Below, piece after piece: positions 22,924 to 26,228 of a stretch of DNA of 26,228 nt. Source of the stretch: a virus; IMG/VR virus record IMGVR_UViG_3300028394_000280, positions 1 to 26,228 of that record, one strand, 5' to 3'. The notes beneath the pieces were generated by a model. That model saw only the letters and a program-made list of their open reading frames with translations, was not told the DNA's origin and made no database searches. Position 1 is the first letter of the stretch, and each line of letters starts with the position of its first letter. The position numbers and the translations under genes are program-made.

Positions 22924-23577
22924 ATGTCTGAAATTCCTGAAAAGAAAGAAAACTTTGAAACAAGTTATAGTGACTATATTCCAACTGGAAATGCCACGAT
23001 GTTTGGATCAGAATCCAATGATACCATTTCATTTTTAGGTTCTAATCTTCCTGGTGGAATGGGTGATGACCACATTCGTATTAATAATTATTGGGAAGAT
23101 GATGGATTTAGTCTAACTGGAAATCCATATGCTTCTCCAGATGTTTTTAATTTTGGTGCTCCTGTGGCCGCAGTAACATTTGGAAATAATCATAGTACAA
23201 CTATGAGTTCACAATCATTTAATTTGAATAAAATTCCACAGAATGTTAATCTGACTACTTCAGAAAAGACAAATAATGATCATTTTTGGAAGTTTGGTGA
23301 AGGTGAAACTCTGAAGGCAGTGAATGATTATATTGTAAGTACATATAATGCACACTATGCATCTGAAAAGTCTAAGGTTCAGGTGCTTGATATGATTGAT
23401 GCAATTGGTGATGGTGTTCCTTTCTGCCGTGATAATCTCATCAAGTATTCTTCCCGTTTTGGTAAGAAGGATGGGATGTCCCGCCTTGACGCACTGAAGA
23501 TTATCCATTATGGTATTCTTCTATACCACTTTGCTGGTTTTAATAATCAAACTAAGAACAACAATGAAACTTTCTGA
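22924..23577 (+). CDS. DUF3310-like protein with a long low-complexity N-terminus
   Basis: This protein has 217 residues. The last third, VQVLDMIDAIGDGVPFCRDN then LIKYSSRFGKKDG and LDALKIIHYGILLYHF (about 152-203), matches the DUF3310 pattern (a IDxI-x-FxxGNxIKYxxRxGKKD-xxDLxKAxxYL type core), often labelled a phage nucleotide kinase without firm evidence. The usual Gly of GN is Asp here. The first 120 residues are rich in Asn, Ser, Thr, Gly and aromatics and look disordered; I see no known domain there. It has its own promoter and overlaps the gp45 start by 14 bases, so it leads the replication operon. Confidence 0.65.
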   Translation: MSEIPEKKENFETSYSDYIPTGNATMFGSESNDTISFLGSNLPGGMGDDHIRINNYWEDDGFSLTGNPYASPDVFNFGAPVAAVTFGNNHSTTMSSQSFNLNKIPQNVNLTTSEKTNNDHFWKFGEGETLKAVNDYIVSTYNAHYASEKSKVQVLDMIDAIGDGVPFCRDNLIKYSSRFGKKDGMSRLDALKIIHYGILLYHFAGFNNQTKNNNETF

Positions 23578-24229
23578 TAACTCTCTGACTATTCTCAAGA
23601 ACTTTGCCGGAATTAACAATTCAATTCTGGTAAAGAAGGGAACTCGTCTTCGTACTATTTCTGTGGCAAAGAACATTCTTGCTGAAGCAGATATTATTGA
23701 AGAATTTCCTCGTGATTTTGCCGTTTATGATTTGAATCAATTTCTTAATGGTCTGAGTCTACACCAAGATCCTGAATTGGATTTTGGTAATGATTCCCAT
23801 ATCGTGATTCGGGAAGGTAAGCGTAGAGTTAAGTATTTCTATGCTGATCCAAATGTAATTATTTCTCCTCCCGAAAAGGAGATTCAACTACCTTCACAAG
23901 ATGTTTGTTTTCAACTTGAGAGTGCTTCTTTAGAGAAATTGGTTAAGGCAGCTGCAGTTTATCAACTTCCTGACTTTTCTGCAGTTGGGGAAGCAGGTGT
24001 GATACGTCTTGTCGTTCGGGATAAGAAGAATGACACTTCCAATGAATACTCAATCGTGGTTGGTGAGACTGATAAGGAGTTTGTCTTCAACTTTAAGGTT
24101 GAAAACATTAAGATTATTCCTGGTGCTTATGACGTGGTTGTGTCAGAAAAACTACTGTCCCAATTCAGCAACAGCAAGTACAATCTGCAGTATTATATTG
24201 CTCTTGAACCTGATTCCACTTTTTCTTGA
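23564..24229 (+). CDS. gp45: DNA polymerase sliding clamp gp45
   Basis: This is the trimeric ring that tethers the phage DNA polymerase to DNA and also activates late transcription with gp55 and gp33. It is 221 residues (T4 gp45 is 228). It starts MKLSDNSLTILKNFAGINNSI, typical of the family. It has the two-domain pattern, with FYADPNVIISPP in the middle and a second domain containing FNFKVENIKIIPGAYDVVVSEK then SNSKYNLQYYIALEPDS at the end. I chose ATG 23564, since the extra 18 residues from 23510 have no family match and lie inside the previous gene. The stop overlaps the next start (TGATG). Confidence 0.93.
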   Translation: MKLSDNSLTILKNFAGINNSILVKKGTRLRTISVAKNILAEADIIEEFPRDFAVYDLNQFLNGLSLHQDPELDFGNDSHIVIREGKRRVKYFYADPNVIISPPEKEIQLPSQDVCFQLESASLEKLVKAAAVYQLPDFSAVGEAGVIRLVVRDKKNDTSNEYSIVVGETDKEFVFNFKVENIKIIPGAYDVVVSEKLLSQFSNSKYNLQYYIALEPDSTFS

Positions 24230-24651
24230 TGCAATTTCCCCTGTATTTGACTTCTGAAGGAAAGCAATTATTAGATCTGCTCGCAAAAGCACACTTTAAT
24301 ATTCGTGAAAATATTTCTTGGTGCTCTGATGGTTATTATGGTGCAATTATCAAAGAAAATAAGACATTCTTTGTATGCACCAAAAATATTCTTAATGGAC
24401 CTGATCCCAGAAAAAATTTAAATGAAACTGTTTATCACGAAGCACTTCATGCTGCACAACAGTGTAGGGGAATGAATCCAATCGGAATTCCAATTGGAAA
24501 AATGCCTCTACCATTGCATAAAATGAATAATATTGAAAAGTCAATTGCTTTGACCAAAAATAGATCTATTAGAAGACTTGAGCACGAAGCATTTTGGTTT
24601 GAGGATAAACCAAAGCAAGTCATTTATTATTTGAAAAAGTTCTGCTTTTAA
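24229..24651 (+). CDS. Zincin-like protein with HExxH motif, function unknown
   Basis: This protein has 140 residues. The only recognisable feature is VYHEALHAAQ near residues 82-91, a metallopeptidase-type HExxH motif, with a possible third metal ligand in RRLEHEAFWFEDKP about 35 residues later. There is no signal peptide, so a cytoplasmic or virion role is more likely than secretion. The start ATG overlaps the gp45 stop by one base; a TTG three bases upstream is less likely. T4 has no gene between 45 and 44, so this is an extra gene of the replication operon. It may be a small protease or only share the fold. Confidence 0.7.
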   Translation: MQFPLYLTSEGKQLLDLLAKAHFNIRENISWCSDGYYGAIIKENKTFFVCTKNILNGPDPRKNLNETVYHEALHAAQQCRGMNPIGIPIGKMPLPLHKMNNIEKSIALTKNRSIRRLEHEAFWFEDKPKQVIYYLKKFCF

Positions 24652-24653
24652 TT

Positions 24654-25181
24654 ATGAACATCTTTGTAACTGATGTGTCCCCCAGTAAGTCTGCTCAAGT
24701 ACTTCCTGACAAATACTCAGTGAAAATGCCCTTGGAGACCTGTCAGATGGTCTCTGTCATCTTCTCCAAGTGGTACTATGATTGGGGCACTATTCCCAAG
24801 AAAGACGGCACTCCTTACAGTACAGAGAAGGGTGCATTTCGCAATCATCCCTGTACCAAATGGGCAGCAGATAATCACTACAATCTTGCCTGGTTAATTA
24901 CGCACGGAATACATTTATGCTTTGAGTACGAACATCGGTATGGCAAACGACACTCTTGTTTGGGCACTCTAGAAGAAGCAATGGTAATCTTTCATAACAA
25001 TGCTAAGATTTCCATTTCTGAACATACTAATGTAAAAGAATTCACTCGGGCAATGCCTGATGAATATAAACTTGATGATAGCATTGATACTTTCACTGCT
25101 TATAAGATGTATGTTGCATCTAAACCCTGGGTGTGCGATAATTATCTTCGCCGTCCAGAACGGAAACCTGATTGGATTTAA
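24654..25181 (+). CDS. Conserved-looking phage protein of unknown function (175 aa)
   Basis: I do not assign a function. The start, MNIFVTDVSPSKSAQVLPDK then VKMPLETCQMVSVIFSKW, and the central NHPCTKWAADNHYNLAWLITHG followed by FEYEHRYGKRHSC look like a widespread but unnamed phage family with conserved His, Cys and Trp residues. These could bind a metal or a nucleic acid. The C-terminus PWVCDNYLRRPERKPDW is basic and aromatic. Many codons end in C at its start, unlike the preceding gene. It starts two bases after the zincin-like gene and ends two bases before gp44, so it belongs to the clamp and clamp-loader operon. Confidence 0.75.
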   Translation: MNIFVTDVSPSKSAQVLPDKYSVKMPLETCQMVSVIFSKWYYDWGTIPKKDGTPYSTEKGAFRNHPCTKWAADNHYNLAWLITHGIHLCFEYEHRYGKRHSCLGTLEEAMVIFHNNAKISISEHTNVKEFTRAMPDEYKLDDSIDTFTAYKMYVASKPWVCDNYLRRPERKPDWI

Positions 25182-25183
25182 TT

Positions 25184-26128
25184 ATGAGTAATGATTTCTT
25201 GTTCGTTGAAAAATACGCACCAAAGAAAATTGAAGATTGTATTCTTCTTGAGGATATTAAAAAAACATTCAAGGAGTTTGTGGAGAAGGGTGAGATTCCA
25301 AATCTTCTTCTTGCTGGACCTCCTGGAATTGGTAAGACAACAATTGCGAAAGCATTGTGCAATGAATTAGGAGCAGATTATTATGTCATTAATGGATCCG
25401 ACGAAGGACGTTTCCTGGATACTGTGCGGAACCAAGCAAAGAACTTTGCTTCGACCGTCTCACTTACGGGATCTGCTAAACACAAAGTCATCATTATCGA
25501 TGAAGCAGATAACACAGGAAACGACGTACAACTCTTATTACGGGCAAATATTGAGGCATTTTATAGCAACTGTCGATTTATCTTCACCTGCAACTACAAA
25601 AACAAAATTATCGAACCACTCCATTCCCGTTGTGCCGTTGTGGACTTCACAATTAAGGGAAAGCAAAAAGCACAATTGGCAGGATCATTCTTCAAGCGTT
25701 TACAGAGCATCATGGATGCAGAACGTATTGAATATGATCAAAAAGTTCTTGCAGAACTTATAAGTAAGCATTTTCCCGATTTTCGGAGAGTTCTTAACGA
25801 ATGTCAACGGTATTCTTCGAGTGGAAAAATTGACTCTGCGATTCTTGCCACATTTTCTGATGTTAAAGTAAATGATCTCATTAAATATCTCAAAGAAAAG
25901 AACTTTCCAGAAGTTCGTAAATGGGTTGTTGCCAATCTTGATAATGATGCCAGCACTATTCTTCGTATGGTGTATGATGCTCTATATGAATATTTGGATG
26001 GTCCCAGTATCGCTGCTTGCGTACTTATTGTGGCGAAGTATCAGTACCAATCGGCTTTTGTAGCAGATCAAGAGATAAATCTTCTCGCAGCACTAACTGA
26101 AATCATGGTAGAGTGTACGTTTAAATGA
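25184..26128 (+). CDS. gp44: Clamp loader large subunit gp44
   Basis: This is the AAA+ ATPase subunit of the clamp loader, which with gp62 opens the gp45 ring and places it on primed DNA. It is 314 residues (T4 gp44 is 319). Motifs are in the family order: FVEKYAPKKIEDCIL at 7-21, Walker A GPPGIGKT at 45-52, Walker B IIIDEADN at 103-110, sensor 1 TCN at 135-137 and the SRC arginine-finger motif at 148-150. I chose ATG 25184, since the frame upstream offers only a TTG inside the preceding gene. Its stop overlaps the next start by the ATGA pattern. Confidence 0.95.
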   Translation: MSNDFLFVEKYAPKKIEDCILLEDIKKTFKEFVEKGEIPNLLLAGPPGIGKTTIAKALCNELGADYYVINGSDEGRFLDTVRNQAKNFASTVSLTGSAKHKVIIIDEADNTGNDVQLLLRANIEAFYSNCRFIFTCNYKNKIIEPLHSRCAVVDFTIKGKQKAQLAGSFFKRLQSIMDAERIEYDQKVLAELISKHFPDFRRVLNECQRYSSSGKIDSAILATFSDVKVNDLIKYLKEKNFPEVRKWVVANLDNDASTILRMVYDALYEYLDGPSIAACVLIVAKYQYQSAFVADQEINLLAALTEIMVECTFK

Positions 26129-26228
26129 AATTTAACTATCAAGATCTTAAAGAAGGTAGTGTTAAAACTACTCCACAAAATGTTCAGGAAGCAAATGAAA
26201 ATCTTTTTCGTGCTAAGTGGAATCTTCC
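26125..26228 (+). CDS. Start of an unidentified gene after gp44 (cut by window end)
   Basis: Thirty-four codons are visible, beginning MKFNYQDLKEGSVKTTPQ and continuing to the window edge. The ATG overlaps the gp44 stop (ATGA). In T4 the next gene is 62, the small clamp loader subunit, but this N-terminus does not look like gp62 to me, so an inserted gene is as likely. Confidence 0.65.
   Translation, partial: MKFNYQDLKEGSVKTTPQNVQEANENLFRAKWNL

Noticed and set aside
26125-26228. Calling the last partial gene gp62
   Set aside because: The position fits T4 order, but the visible 34 residues do not resemble the gp62 N-terminus I know.

Overview
The window looks like part of the structural and replication core of a T4-like cyanophage (a myovirus of marine Synechococcus or Prochlorococcus). 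Three things suggest this. Genes homologous to T4 17-18-19-20-67-21-22-23 are followed by uvsY-uvsW-55-47-46 and then 45-44, all on the + strand. CobS-like and CobT-like genes and a cyanobacterial-type DUF3110 gene are embedded among them. The DNA is A+T-rich and tightly packed. No intergenic gap exceeds 300 bases, and I see no tRNA, rRNA or CRISPR array. Species and host cannot be named from the sequence alone.

Layout. 1-1106: C-terminal part of terminase large subunit gp17. 1163-5700: tail sheath gp18, tail tube gp19, portal gp20. 5732-9498: head assembly genes (gp67-like core protein, a small unknown protein, prohead protease gp21, scaffold gp22, major capsid gp23). 9565-10534: an RlpA-like double-psi beta-barrel protein with a T4 internal-protein-like N-terminus, and a tail-tube-like protein. 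10531-13543: recombination mediator UvsY, an inserted GIY-YIG homing endonuclease, helicase UvsW, and a small protein that may have an Sm-like fold. 13656-17182: late sigma factor gp55, recombination nuclease gp47, DUF3110 protein, and recombination ATPase gp46. 17195-22870: a tiny basic ORF, then two similar cassettes, each made of a late promoter, a modular protein, a shared 23-bp box, a terminator, a host-type promoter, and a cob-like gene (CobT-like, then CobS-like). 22924-26228: a DUF3310-like protein, sliding clamp gp45, two unknown proteins (one with HExxH), clamp loader gp44, and the start of another gene.

How it works together. gp55 is preceded by a host-type extended -10 promoter. 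The gp55 sigma factor should then read the six exact TATAAATA late promoters seen ahead of gp18, the gp67-like gene, gp22, the homing endonuclease and the two modular proteins. The gp45 clamp is also a late-transcription activator in T4. gp21 should process the prohead, and matching (I/L/M)xE sites can be seen in gp23, gp22, gp21 itself, the RlpA-like protein and the modular proteins. Several hairpin terminators sit directly against promoters, so transcription units are separated within a few dozen bases.

The most interesting unexplained features are the duplicated cassette feeding the CobT-like and CobS-like genes, the possible AAA+/VWA/metalloprotease system those genes form, and the candidate internal capsid proteins.
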